A DNA stretch of 64,000 nucleotides from Methanomassiliicoccales archaeon PtaU1.Bin124 (lineage in GTDB: Archaea > Thermoplasmatota > Thermoplasmata > Methanomassiliicoccales > UBA472). The notes beneath the pieces are model-generated. The model made no database searches. It worked only from the letters and a program-made list of their open reading frames with translations, and was not told where the DNA came from. A program made the position numbers and the translations under genes. The stretch lies in the NCBI GenBank assembly GCA_002067865.1, contig MVRC01000006.1, forward strand, positions 62,001 to 126,000. Direction: 5' to 3'. Shown here piece after piece: positions 34,300 through 43,784 of the stretch (position 1 is the stretch's first letter; the number at the start of each line of letters is the position of its first letter).

Positions 34300-34372
34300 T
34301 TACGCTTCTTTCTTCGCTCAAACCCTTTCCCAAATATCTTCGATTTTTCTAAAAATATGTTCGATGGCCGTT

Positions 34373-37300
34373 TCATTTTCCGTCGGTCGCATCCAATATG
34401 CGGTTAATTTCCTGCAACATCTCTGCGATCATGTAGGGCTTCTTGACCACGCCCTTGAAACCATACTCCCGAGGATGGGCCATGACCGGGTCATGCGAAT
34501 AACCGCTGGAGACGATGGCCTTCGCGGCAGGATCGATCTCCAGGATCCTCTTTATGGCGTCCTTCCCGCCCATCCCTCCCTTGATGGTCAGGTCCATGGT
34601 GAGCAGGTCGTAGATGCGGCCTGAGCCTACTGCGTCCTCATACATCTTGATCGCCTCCTCGCCGGTACGGGCGCATTCGACGCTATAACCGTACTCCTTG
34701 AGCAGCTCGGAGCCAACCTCCAATATACCCTCCTCGTCGTCCATGAGGAGTATGTGAGCGGCCATCGGGGTCTGAGCCAGATCCGGTCCGGTCACCTTGG
34801 GGCGGTCGGTAGCGGGGAGGAAGATGCTGAACTTAGATCCCACATGCACGGCCGATTCGACGGAGATGGTACCGTTATGGCGTTTTACGATCGAGAGCGC
34901 CGAGGACAGGCCCAGCCCTCCCCTTCCCTTGGTCGAGAAATAGGGGTCGAAGATATGGAGCAGCTTCTCCTTCGTGATACCATCACCATGATCGATGATG
35001 TCGGCCCTAACATATCTGCCAGGGGCGAGCTCCGATGCCCCCTCCCCTGTTTCTACCATCATGTTCGAGGCCATGACCTTGACAACGCCGCCCTTCGGCA
35101 TCGATTCAACCGCATTGATGAGCACACCGCGAACGGCCTGCAAAATCTGGGAGGGATCGGCATCCGCCCACAACAGATCATCTGGCAACGACATCTCGAT
35201 CCTGACATTGCTTCCTGCCGTGGCCGTCCCTGCCGCATCCCTGATGGTTTCAGCTAGGTCAACCGGCTGTTTGATCGGCTCTCCGCCGTCGGAGAAGGTG
35301 AGGATGTTGTCGGTGAGGCGCTTGGCATCATAGATCGACCGCTCCGTCACCTCCAGCCGCTTGTGCAATGGGTCGTCCGGGGTGACCATGTTCTTGGCCA
35401 ATGTGACGTTCCCCAGAACCTTGGTGAGCGTGTTGTTGAACTCATGGGCCATGCCGCCGGCCAATATCCCAAGGGACTCCAGTCGTTCGGAGCGGACCAT
35501 CTCCTCCTCCATGCGTTTCCGGTCCGTGATGTCCCTTCCGACCCCCTGGATCTCGGCCAAGGTGCCGTTCGAATCATAGATGAGACGATATGTCCATTGC
35601 TGCCACCGAACCTCCTCGTCCAGCAGGACACGGTATTCTGTCATTCCGACAGGTCGGTCCCGGTTGAGGGTGCTCAAGAAATTGGAATAGGAGTTCTGGT
35701 CCTCGTCCAAGATGTTGGGCGTGAACCTGCGGGCCTCTTCGGACCGGAGGTCGAGGTTGTAATAGCGAAGATATGCATTGTTAGCAAAACGGATCCTGCC
35801 ATCGGGGTACATTCTGGCGATGAGCTCGGTCTGGTCCTCCACCACGGCCTTATACTGGCTCTGGCTCTCCTGCAGGTCCAATTCCACTTTCCGCCGCTTC
35901 TCCACCTCTTTTGCCAGTGCATCGTTCGCGGCCAGGAGCTCCTGCGTCCTGTCCTGGACCATCTCTTCCAGTCTATCCCTGTAACGCCGAAGCTCTAGGT
36001 CGGCCTCACGCTGGGCGGTGATATCACCCGCCACCACCTGGAAATCCGATCCCGTGACATCTTCGAGGTCGATGATGCGGCTCACGGTCCATTGCTGCCA
36101 CCGTTTTTGACCTTCGGCGTTATGGCAGCGCAACTGCATGCATGCGCTTCCCCCATTCCCGAGGTTAATTCCATGCATGCCCTCATCGAACTGGTCCTTG
36201 CATTCCGGGTCCATGATGGAGAGCACGGTCCATTTCCCCAGGTCCTCGGGCTTCATTCCATAATATCTCAGGAAGGAATCATTGGCGAAGGTCAGTTGAC
36301 CGTCCTTTCCGAATCGGAAGATGAGATCGGTCTGGTCCTGAACGATGGCACGGTATCTGCGCTCGCTCTCGACCACGCTCCGCTGCGCTTCCTCGATGTT
36401 GCGCAACATGTCATTGATCGATGCTGCCAAGGTCGTGATCTCATCCGATCTTCCATCGACCTGGATGCGCCTCAGGATCCCTCGGCCATTGCTGATGTCG
36501 TCGACATCCTTGTCAAACTTGATGACCTTCCTGATGACGACCCTTTCCAGCATCATCATGAAGATGATGAGGATGATGAGGATCGTGAGCACGAAATAGA
36601 TCATGTAGTTGTGCAGGGTGTCGATGCGTTGGACGTTGATGCTTCTCTCATATGGTGATGACAGGACCAGGATGGGGTTGTCAAATGTATCGTATTCCAA
36701 CAAGTAAAGTGTCATGGCGCTGTCGTTCTCTGCGACGGAGGCCCGTCCGTCATTCAGCAGAGAATTGAATCGGTCATGGCCGAGCCTCTCTTCCAACGCC
36801 AGGCCGTTGAAGCCAGTGATATCGACGTCATATGTCGTGAGCTGGCCGATGCGGTCGATGTTCGCCTCGTTGATCCATCGCACGAAGGTCAGGATGGCGA
36901 CCGGCTCGCCACCTCCATCGCTCATGAATATTTCCCGGCAGGCGGTCCATCCAAGATAGCCTGAACTGACCGTATAGCCGTTCCATTCCTTCATCTCCGA
37001 CGTCCTCTGCAGCAGGTATCCGCCATCTCTCAAGTGGCTGAGGAACGCTTGATCGGTGGGATATGCGACCTTGTTCGTACTGTCGAAGGTCTTGCTGTAC
37101 ATGATGGTGCCGTTCAGGCCGGAGATCACTACGACGTCGATGTTCTGGGAGATGAACGTGGTATCGAGGAAGTTAGCATCCAGATATTCTTGATTATAAG
37201 AATATGAAAAGTCATAGGTGTCATTCCAGTCGGAATAATCCCTAACCAGCAGGCCGATGTCAGAGGACCTGATATGGAGCGCCTGGTGCAGCTGCGATAT

Positions 37301-37435
37301 GCGGTTATCGGCCTCTCTTTGCTCTAGCTGGTCATAACTGGAATCTATGATGAACCCGGAAACGAAGTTCATCATGATGACCAGGAGGAGGAGCATGACG
37401 ATGAGAACGGCGAATATCTTGTATCGTATGCTCAA
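34373..37435 (-). CDS. Hybrid sensor histidine kinase (CHASE4-HAMP-PAS-PAS-HisKA-HATPase-REC)
   Basis: This 1020-residue membrane kinase has an N-terminal helix (residues 5-28), an extracytoplasmic sensor of about 240 residues containing DIGLLVRDYSDWNDTYDF (CHASE4 type), a second helix near 276-298, and a HAMP linker. Two PAS domains follow (about 365-480 and 535-650, both with WQQWT segments), then HisKA with the phospho-acceptor in GGMAHEFNN, an ATPase domain (GRGGLGLSS), and a C-terminal receiver (MDDEE, acceptor in TMDLTIKGG, KPY). The start is TTG 37435, preceded 9 bases away by a full GGAGGTGA, the strongest ribosome site seen here. It faces the same way as the polyphosphate operon just upstream. 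The ligand is unknown. Confidence 0.92.
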   Translation of the reverse strand: MSIRYKIFAVLIVMLLLLVIMMNFVSGFIIDSSYDQLEQREADNRISQLHQALHIRSSDIGLLVRDYSDWNDTYDFSYSYNQEYLDANFLDTTFISQNIDVVVISGLNGTIMYSKTFDSTNKVAYPTDQAFLSHLRDGGYLLQRTSEMKEWNGYTVSSGYLGWTACREIFMSDGGGEPVAILTFVRWINEANIDRIGQLTTYDVDITGFNGLALEERLGHDRFNSLLNDGRASVAENDSAMTLYLLEYDTFDNPILVLSSPYERSINVQRIDTLHNYMIYFVLTILIILIIFMMMLERVVIRKVIKFDKDVDDISNGRGILRRIQVDGRSDEITTLAASINDMLRNIEEAQRSVVESERRYRAIVQDQTDLIFRFGKDGQLTFANDSFLRYYGMKPEDLGKWTVLSIMDPECKDQFDEGMHGINLGNGGSACMQLRCHNAEGQKRWQQWTVSRIIDLEDVTGSDFQVVAGDITAQREADLELRRYRDRLEEMVQDRTQELLAANDALAKEVEKRRKVELDLQESQSQYKAVVEDQTELIARMYPDGRIRFANNAYLRYYNLDLRSEEARRFTPNILDEDQNSYSNFLSTLNRDRPVGMTEYRVLLDEEVRWQQWTYRLIYDSNGTLAEIQGVGRDITDRKRMEEEMVRSERLESLGILAGGMAHEFNNTLTKVLGNVTLAKNMVTPDDPLHKRLEVTERSIYDAKRLTDNILTFSDGGEPIKQPVDLAETIRDAAGTATAGSNVRIEMSLPDDLLWADADPSQILQAVRGVLINAVESMPKGGVVKVMASNMMVETGEGASELAPGRYVRADIIDHGDGITKEKLLHIFDPYFSTKGRGGLGLSSALSIVKRHNGTISVESAVHVGSKFSIFLPATDRPKVTGPDLAQTPMAAHILLMDDEEGILEVGSELLKEYGYSVECARTGEEAIKMYEDAVGSGRIYDLLTMDLTIKGGMGGKDAIKRILEIDPAAKAIVSSGYSHDPVMAHPREYGFKGVVKKPYMIAEMLQEINRILDATDGK

Positions 37436-37532
37436 GCCTGCTCATCACCTCCGCTAAGTCTATCTGTTAGGTTACCACGCCGGGCGGGTTATTAATAGAA
37501 TAAAATCGAATTCTCATTTTTGATAATTGTGG

Positions 37533-39095
37533 TCAACGCCCCTTGGCACCTTCGACCACCAACTGGCGGCCGAAGGCCTTCTCGAATGCCCTCATATCCG
37601 ATTCAACCCCCCAGAACTCTAATTGACAATCCTCCTTTGACTCGATGCGCAGACCGACGCTGTGGCGGTCTACATAAACGAACCTGGCGGACGTCACCAG
37701 ACCAGTGTGGCTACGGTCCAGGCTCTCCGCCACCCGGAGTAGGGCGGACATGGTGATGACGACCCTTTTGGCCTGCTCGTCCAGACCGGCCAATTCTGGG
37801 TCCCCTCGCCGCGGCACGCGCTTGCGATGGAACTTGGCCATATTGGCCATGATGGCGATCTCCCGCTGATCGAACCCCAGGAGCTCCGCGTTGGAGATGA
37901 TGTAATGGGAATGAAGGTGGTGGTTGTTGAACGAGATGAAATCGCCGATGTCATGGAGATAGGAAGCATAGGATAGGAGCTCCCTCTCCCAATCCCCGAG
38001 CGTATGGACCTTCAGCATCTTGGCCGAATCGAACAGGGCCAGAACTATCTCTCTCACCCTCTCGGCATGCTCCTCATCGATGTTGCAGGAACGCCCCAGC
38101 TGGAGCACGCTCCTCGTCCTGACATCGATCTCCCCGCTGGGCGGGACCAGTCCATGCTGGGCGAGATACTCTACCAGCATGCCGTCTCTCAGACCCCTCT
38201 CGCTGATCAGGCACTCTTCGATGCCGAGCTCGTCCATCAAGGTCTCCAGCGTGGCGGCGCCCCCGATGATAATGTCCGCCCGTTCCGGGTTGATGCCTGG
38301 CACCTCCCTTCGTTTGTCCAGGGGAAGGGAGCACAGCAAGGCCGTCACCTTCTTGAGGTGGGAGCGGCGCAAGGTCAGCTGCTTGCCCGGGTCGAGGTTG
38401 AACATGCGGGAAGCGATCTGGGCCAGGTTCATGGCCGTGCCCGAGGATGCGATGGCCAGGTCAGGCCTCTTCTCCTTCACCCGGTTGCTGGTGCGGATGA
38501 TGGCCGTCTTCACGTGCTTGCGCATCTTGCCGTAGACGTCAGCCGGGACAGATCCCTTGTGACCCTCGGGCAGAAACAGCATGGTCATGCGGATGGCCCC
38601 GAGGTTCAGGCTATCCAGGTAGGAGTAGCCCTTCTGGTCCCCGATCATGATCTCGCAGCTTCCTCCGCCGATGTCGACGAACAGCGCCTCCTTCTTGCCG
38701 AGGTTCACGGCGCTCGAGACGCCCAGATAGATGAGCCTGGCCTCCTCCCTGCCGGAGATGACGCTGACATCCAATCGAGCCTCCTGTTCCATCCTCTCCA
38801 GCAGCTCCGCCTGGTTCTTGGCGTCGCGGGCGGCCGAGGTAGCCACGGCATAGATCTCGCTAGCCCCATACCGCCGCGAAAGGTCTGCGAACTTGCGGCA
38901 GACCAGCACCGTGCGGTCGATGGCCTCGGGAATGATGATGTTGTCGCGGAACTCCGCCTCGCCCAGGCGGACCATCTCCTTCTCCTGGCTAAGTACGGTG
39001 TAGGAACCGTTGGCATTGATGCGGACAACTAAAAGCCTGATCGAATTGGTGCCGATGTCGATGAAACCGACCACTTTGGGACTTGCGTCGTTCAT
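37533..39095 (-). CDS. ppx: Ppx/GppA exopolyphosphatase with C-terminal HD domain
   Basis: This 520-residue enzyme hydrolyses polyphosphate from its ends (and may act on pppGpp). The ASKHA N-terminal half has DIGTNSIRLLVV at residues 13-24, the catalytic-glutamate region ISGREEARLIYLG near 118-130, DIGGGSCEIMIG near 143-154 and SSGTAMN. The C-terminal half (about 310-520) is an HD-type helical domain with YLHDIGDF and later ALLRVAESLDRSHTG. The ATG overlaps the stop of the CHAD-phosphoesterase-HD gene by 4 bases, so the two are translated together. It is the last gene of the polyphosphate operon. Confidence 0.93.
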   Translation of the reverse strand: MNDASPKVVGFIDIGTNSIRLLVVRINANGSYTVLSQEKEMVRLGEAEFRDNIIIPEAIDRTVLVCRKFADLSRRYGASEIYAVATSAARDAKNQAELLERMEQEARLDVSVISGREEARLIYLGVSSAVNLGKKEALFVDIGGGSCEIMIGDQKGYSYLDSLNLGAIRMTMLFLPEGHKGSVPADVYGKMRKHVKTAIIRTSNRVKEKRPDLAIASSGTAMNLAQIASRMFNLDPGKQLTLRRSHLKKVTALLCSLPLDKRREVPGINPERADIIIGGAATLETLMDELGIEECLISERGLRDGMLVEYLAQHGLVPPSGEIDVRTRSVLQLGRSCNIDEEHAERVREIVLALFDSAKMLKVHTLGDWERELLSYASYLHDIGDFISFNNHHLHSHYIISNAELLGFDQREIAIMANMAKFHRKRVPRRGDPELAGLDEQAKRVVITMSALLRVAESLDRSHTGLVTSARFVYVDRHSVGLRIESKEDCQLEFWGVESDMRAFEKAFGRQLVVEGAKGR

Positions 39096-41290
39096 GCGAA
39101 CTCCAGCCTAAGACCAAGAACACGCTGGAAGATATCGGACTTTCGGAGCGACGCCTGGACCTCGGCGATGCATTGGGCCGGGTCCTTGAGGACGATGGTT
39201 ATCTTTTCCTCACCCTTCTTGATGGATCCGATCTCAGCCACCTGGCCATGCCCATAGTCGAGCCCGTCCGCCACCCTCAGCAAGGCGATGGACATCAACG
39301 TTCTTCGTGCATCTTCCTTCGGTAGCAGTTCGATGAGCCCGTGTCCCTTCTTCGGGCCAGATCCACGATGATACCGTGCCATGATGGCGGCCCTCAGCTT
39401 CAGTTCGCTGGGCATGGGCAGCCTCTCCATCGTTATCAGATCGAAGGAAGAACGATGATGGCCTTGGCCCCCCCAGGCCCAACCCACATCATGCATGGTG
39501 GCGGCACACTCCAGCACGAGCAGGTCCGTGTCATCCATGCCATGCAGGGACTCCAGTTTTTTGAAGAGGATGCGGCTCAGCTTTCGTACATGTTGCGAAT
39601 GGGCATCCCATTGACCATGCCGACCGGCGGCCGCCTCACATGCGGTCAGGCAGTCTTGCCGGTCCAGTTCCATGACCGGTTCTGTGACGCCGGAGGGAAG
39701 CGCGCTGACATGCGGCAAGACCATCTCCCTGGGCCATCCTTTCCCGGCCACCTCCTCCGCCAGTTCATGCAATCGGTATGGGACGCGGCGATTTTGCACG
39801 ATCCCCTCGGCCAAGTTCCATACTGTGTAGGAGGCCCTCGGGTCGCCATCGACCTGCCTTCCTACGCCCCCCGGATTGATGAAGCGGACCCCGTTGGCCT
39901 CCCTATCCATGAATGAATGGGAATGGCCGAAGATGACGATGTCAGCCTCCGCCATCGAGGCCAGTTCCTGCAAGCGCACTTCCGTCGTGGCATCGGTCAC
40001 CTTCTCTCCGGTGGTCCCGGGGCTGGCATGTGTGATCAACACCCTCCTGCCGGCTATGACCATTCTCCTTTCTTCCGGTAATGATCTCAGGTACGCCTCG
40101 GCATCTCCGTTCAGGTCCTTTGCCGCCAGGTGCACCGCCAATACCTTTCCTTCCTCGGGGGCCTTTGCGGGAATTCCCTCTGACCGGTATCTCAGCACGT
40201 CCCTGTCCACGTTGCCTTGGATACTGACCACTCTTCCAGCCCTCAAGGCCATCAGTGCCTCGTTGGTGAACGGCCCGAATCCGATGTTATCGCCTGCACT
40301 GAGGAACTCGGTGATCCCCTCCTCCCTGGCATCGGCCATAACGGCGTTCAATGCGGGAAGGTTGCCGTGCACATCGGAGATGATGCCGATCAGCGGTCCT
40401 TTGATGTCTTCGGCCAGCGGGACGTTGGAAATGGGGCGCATGGCCTTCTCCAGGTCATCCAGCACTTGTCTCATCTCGCCCCAGAGAAGTACGAACCTCT
40501 CATGCAGCTCGGCCCGGCGGGACATCCGGTCGTGCCTCAATTCCCCGATGTCGCCATCCGCCCCCTTCGAGAGCATCTCGATCCAGACATCACAGTCGTG
40601 CATCTCGCCCAGCACATCCTGCATCTCCTTCAGCCGCTTTATGAAGGGCTTGAGATCGTCATCATATGCCGGGGAGAATATCTCGGCGGTGTACCTCAAC
40701 CTCTTGCCAGCGATCCGCATCTGATGATGCTCGAGGATGGCCTCGGGCTTCGGCACAAATTTTTCCCACGACATGACCTCGGCGATCCGCTCCTGTGCCT
40801 GTCCGTGGCCCGCCATCTTGATCTCATGGATGTCGTCGGGCCGGTATTCCTCTTCGCTCAGGCCGTCCAGCATCTTCAAGGCAATATCGTCATCAGTGAA
40901 TCGCTCGATCGCGTTCACCACTCCCTTCTGTGCCTCCTTCCTCTTCGCCTTCAGGCCATCCAATAGGTCCTGTAGCTCGAGACTGGAGGGCCTAGGGGCG
41001 ATGTACTCCTGCAAGAAGATGATCTGGACATCGAGGTCCCTGGCGTTGCCGAAGGCCTTGGTGACGCGCTTGACGCCTTTGGTCCATTCCCCCGCCTTCT
41101 TCTTAGGGAAACAACCGTCGAAGATGACAAGTGCGGCCCTGAGCCTGCGAGACGCTACTCTGGAACGGTGCACGAACTCCACATCTTCGGCATCGGCCGC
41201 TCCTTCCAACTGGGAGGTCAGCTCGTGAACTAGCTCTTTGATCGCGTGAGAGGCGTATCGGGCCAGGGGTGACGGATCAGCCGTCGCCAT
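39092..41290 (-). CDS. CHAD - metallophosphoesterase - HD tri-domain fusion
   Basis: This 732-residue protein joins three modules. Residues 1-285 are a CHAD domain, a basic helical fold that binds polyphosphate, with the paired signatures VHRSRVASRRLRAAL (40-54) and HHQMRIAGKRLRYTAE (188-203). Residues 298-505 are a YfcE-like metallophosphoesterase with DVHGN (306-310), GDN (333-335), GNVD (359-362), the histidine of ITHASP and FGHSH (454-458). Residues 555-690 form an HD domain (MHDVG at 599-603; RVADGLDYGHG) resembling the C-terminal domain of the neighbouring Ppx. It overlaps ppk by 14 bases and ppx by 4. A regulator or accessory hydrolase of polyphosphate is inferred; I know of no described protein with this architecture. 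Confidence 0.88.
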   Translation of the reverse strand: MATADPSPLARYASHAIKELVHELTSQLEGAADAEDVEFVHRSRVASRRLRAALVIFDGCFPKKKAGEWTKGVKRVTKAFGNARDLDVQIIFLQEYIAPRPSSLELQDLLDGLKAKRKEAQKGVVNAIERFTDDDIALKMLDGLSEEEYRPDDIHEIKMAGHGQAQERIAEVMSWEKFVPKPEAILEHHQMRIAGKRLRYTAEIFSPAYDDDLKPFIKRLKEMQDVLGEMHDCDVWIEMLSKGADGDIGELRHDRMSRRAELHERFVLLWGEMRQVLDDLEKAMRPISNVPLAEDIKGPLIGIISDVHGNLPALNAVMADAREEGITEFLSAGDNIGFGPFTNEALMALRAGRVVSIQGNVDRDVLRYRSEGIPAKAPEEGKVLAVHLAAKDLNGDAEAYLRSLPEERRMVIAGRRVLITHASPGTTGEKVTDATTEVRLQELASMAEADIVIFGHSHSFMDREANGVRFINPGGVGRQVDGDPRASYTVWNLAEGIVQNRRVPYRLHELAEEVAGKGWPREMVLPHVSALPSGVTEPVMELDRQDCLTACEAAAGRHGQWDAHSQHVRKLSRILFKKLESLHGMDDTDLLVLECAATMHDVGWAWGGQGHHRSSFDLITMERLPMPSELKLRAAIMARYHRGSGPKKGHGLIELLPKEDARRTLMSIALLRVADGLDYGHGQVAEIGSIKKGEEKITIVLKDPAQCIAEVQASLRKSDIFQRVLGLRLEFA

Positions 41291-43451
41291 GCCACTTCCC
41301 CCGGTGCTTGATGAGCCAGAGCTGGGAGTTCATCTTCTTCTCCCCATCCTTGACCTTGACAGGGACGTAGGTGCCGTCGGCCAGCAGCTGGCGGGCCTTG
41401 ACGTTATCGGCCAGGTGCACTTCCAGCATGTTCTTGACGATCGACTGCTTAATCTTCTCGTCCATCACCGGGAATAGGTCCTCCACGCGGCGGTTCAGGT
41501 TCCGTGGCATCATGTCCGAGCTGCCCAGCAGCACTTCCTCCTTTCCGCCGTTGTAGAAGTAATAGATGCGCGCATGCTCCAAGAAGCGGCCCACGATGGA
41601 CCTGACCTGGATGTTATCGCTTACGCCCGGAATGCCCGGTCTGAGGCAACACAGCCCCCTGACGTTCAGATCGATCCTGACGCCGGCCTGAGATGCCCGG
41701 TACAGCGCCTTGATGATCTCCTTATCGACCAGGGCGTTGAGCTTCCAGGCGATGTGGCCGTCCTTCTTGTCCTTGTGGCGCTCGATCTCCCTCTCGATGC
41801 GCATCAGCATCTCCCGCCTCATGGAGTGAGGCGCGACTATCAGCTTGCGGTAATCCTCCTTTTGAGAGTAGCCGGTCAGGGCATTGAACAGGTCCTGCAC
41901 GTCCGCCGTGATCTCCGGGTCCGCCGTCAGATAGCCGATGTCCCCATAGGTGCGGGCGGTAGAGGAGTTATAGTTGCCAGAGGAAAGGTGGGCGATGCGC
42001 ACGATGCCGTGCTTCGCCCTCTTCACGATGAGGCAGAGCTTGGCGTGCACCTTCAGATCCACCAGGCCGTAGACGACATGGACGCCGGCCTCTTCCAGTG
42101 CGCGCGCCCAGATGATGTTGTTCTCCTCATCAAATCGGGCCTTGAGCTCGACCAGCGCTGCGACCGCCTTGTTGTTCTGCCTAGCCTCCATCAATGCGTC
42201 GATGACGGGGGACCTTTGGTCCACACGATACAGTGTGATCTTGATGGCCAGCACGTCCGGGTCGTGGGCGGCCTGGCGAAGCAGGTTGACCACGATGTTG
42301 AAGCTGTCGTAGGGATGGTACAGCACCTGGTCGCGATGCTCGATCACCGAGAGCATCTTGGACTCATCGGCCAGCGAGGAGGGGACGTGAGGCAGGAACG
42401 GAATGTCCTTCAGGTCGGGTCGGTTCAGAGAGACCAGCTGCCAGAAGTCGACGAAGCCCAAGGGGCATTCCTTCTCGAAGACCAGATAATGGGGCAGGCC
42501 GAGCTTGGTGGCGAACATGTCGCGCAGGGAGTCGGGCATCTGCTTCTCCACTTCCAGACGGCATGGTGCGCCAATCCTTCTGGCCTCGACGGAATCCTCT
42601 ACGGCCGTCAGAAGGTCCTCGGCCTCGTCCAGCTCGATCTCGATGTCCGCGTCTCGGGTGATGCGGAACGGGAAGCAGCCTAGCACATCCATTCCTGGGA
42701 AGAGGAGGTCCAGGTTCGCCTCCATGAGGTCCTCGACCAGCACGAAGTGCATGCTCTTGTCCCCGTCCCTGCTCTTCTCGTCGATGACCTCGTTGGGTAT
42801 CTGGATGAAGCGGTGGAACAGGCCGGTGGGCACCTTGATGCGGGCCAGCTTCTGCACTCCTGACTTGTTGCGCAGCGAGACCGCCAGATTGAGGCTGAGC
42901 CCCGAGATGAATGGGAATGGATGGGTGAGGTCCAGCGCCAGCGGCGTTAGGGCCGGGTAGATCGTTGACTCGAAGTAGCCGCGCAGGTATTCTTTGACGG
43001 ACGGAGCGAGGTCCTTCATCTCATGGATGCTGACCCCTTCCTCTGCCAGAGCGGGAAGAAGATCGTCGTACCAGATCTTGGCGTACGCCTCGATCATGGG
43101 CTGGATCTCCTTGTTGAGGTCCATGATCTGTTCCAGCGGCGTAAGTCCGTCTGGGGGCGCCTCCAATGCGCCTTTCAACAACTGGCGGCGCAAGCCGGAG
43201 ACACGCACCATGAAGAACTCATCAAGGTTGCTGCCGCAGATGGCTAGGAACTTGACCCTTTCCAGTAATGGGTGGTACTTGTCCTGCGCTTCCTCTAGGA
43301 TGCGCTTGTTGAACCTGACCCATGCGATCTCGCGGTTGATGTAAAGGCGGGCATCATCGAGGGGGTCTTCCGGAGCCTCCCTCTTCAGGTCGAACCTTTT
43401 CAGATCGATCTTCTTGCCTTCGCCCTTCTGCTTTTTGTCCTTTGGCGCCAT
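41277..43451 (-). CDS. ppk1: Polyphosphate kinase 1
   Basis: This 724-residue enzyme polymerises the terminal phosphate of ATP into polyphosphate. All four PPK1 domains are present: the N-terminal helical domain (YINREIAWVRFNKRILEEAQ near 37), the head domain with HPFPFISGLSLNLAV near 180, and two C-terminal phospholipase-D-like domains. The autophosphorylated histidine lies in LKVHAKLCLI and the second catalytic histidine in EHARIYYFYNGG. It is first in the operon with the CHAD fusion and ppx. A TATA-like element (near 43494-43504) lies upstream. The N-terminus has about 30 extra lysine-rich residues, possibly a docking tail. Confidence 0.96.
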   Translation of the reverse strand: MAPKDKKQKGEGKKIDLKRFDLKREAPEDPLDDARLYINREIAWVRFNKRILEEAQDKYHPLLERVKFLAICGSNLDEFFMVRVSGLRRQLLKGALEAPPDGLTPLEQIMDLNKEIQPMIEAYAKIWYDDLLPALAEEGVSIHEMKDLAPSVKEYLRGYFESTIYPALTPLALDLTHPFPFISGLSLNLAVSLRNKSGVQKLARIKVPTGLFHRFIQIPNEVIDEKSRDGDKSMHFVLVEDLMEANLDLLFPGMDVLGCFPFRITRDADIEIELDEAEDLLTAVEDSVEARRIGAPCRLEVEKQMPDSLRDMFATKLGLPHYLVFEKECPLGFVDFWQLVSLNRPDLKDIPFLPHVPSSLADESKMLSVIEHRDQVLYHPYDSFNIVVNLLRQAAHDPDVLAIKITLYRVDQRSPVIDALMEARQNNKAVAALVELKARFDEENNIIWARALEEAGVHVVYGLVDLKVHAKLCLIVKRAKHGIVRIAHLSSGNYNSSTARTYGDIGYLTADPEITADVQDLFNALTGYSQKEDYRKLIVAPHSMRREMLMRIEREIERHKDKKDGHIAWKLNALVDKEIIKALYRASQAGVRIDLNVRGLCCLRPGIPGVSDNIQVRSIVGRFLEHARIYYFYNGGKEEVLLGSSDMMPRNLNRRVEDLFPVMDEKIKQSIVKNMLEVHLADNVKARQLLADGTYVPVKVKDGEKKMNSQLWLIKHRGKWHGDG

Positions 43452-43613
43452 GCGTCAAACCTGCCGTAGCGCTTTCACCTAATGAGCAGCCCCTTAATAT
43501 TCCTATAGCCAGGGCTAGTATGGACATTCCTTACTTTGGCCCTGAACACGGCGAGAATCGAACGATCATTATGAAATTCCCGAGTTGGGGCAGCTTTCCC
43601 GCCTACCGGCAAG

Positions 43614-43626
43614 TTTTTAGTATAAT
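43614..43626 (+). promoter_or_regulatory. TATA box of tRNA-Leu
   Basis: TTTTTAGTATAAT lies 26-38 bases before the first base of the tRNA. The remaining 43452-43651 stretch shows only the ppk promoter and nothing else I can support. Confidence 0.55.
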
Positions 43627-43651
43627 GACCTCATTCTCGAATTCCTGACTT

Positions 43652-43738
43652 GGAGGGGTAGCCAAGCCTGGCCAACGGCGCTAGATTCAGGGTCTAGTCC
43701 TTAGTGGTCCAAGGGTTCAAATCCCTTCCCCTCCACCA
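43652..43738 (+). tRNA. tRNA-Leu (anticodon CAG)
   Basis: The sequence folds as a class II tRNA. Acceptor GGAGGGG pairs with CCCCTCC, the D arm is GCC...GGC, the anticodon stem CTAGA/TCTAG has loop TTCAGGG (anticodon CAG), there is a 13-base variable arm, and the T arm is AAGGG-TTCAAAT-CCCTT. The discriminator is A and the CCA end is encoded, unlike the tRNA-Val at 20005. There is no intron. Confidence 0.95.
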
Positions 43739-43784
43739 TCAATAAAATTCTGGGGCCTTTTGGATTTATTGATTAATGATCGCT

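Noticed and set aside
41574-42683. A 369-codon frame opposite PPK1, and a similar one at 31523-32809 opposite the GlmU/mutase genes
   Set aside because: Both are mirror frames of well-supported genes with repetitive aspartate, histidine and valine-rich translations.
43442-43648. A 68-codon frame between ppk1 and tRNA-Leu
   Set aside because: It overlaps the ppk1 start and promoter, has no ribosome site and no family likeness.
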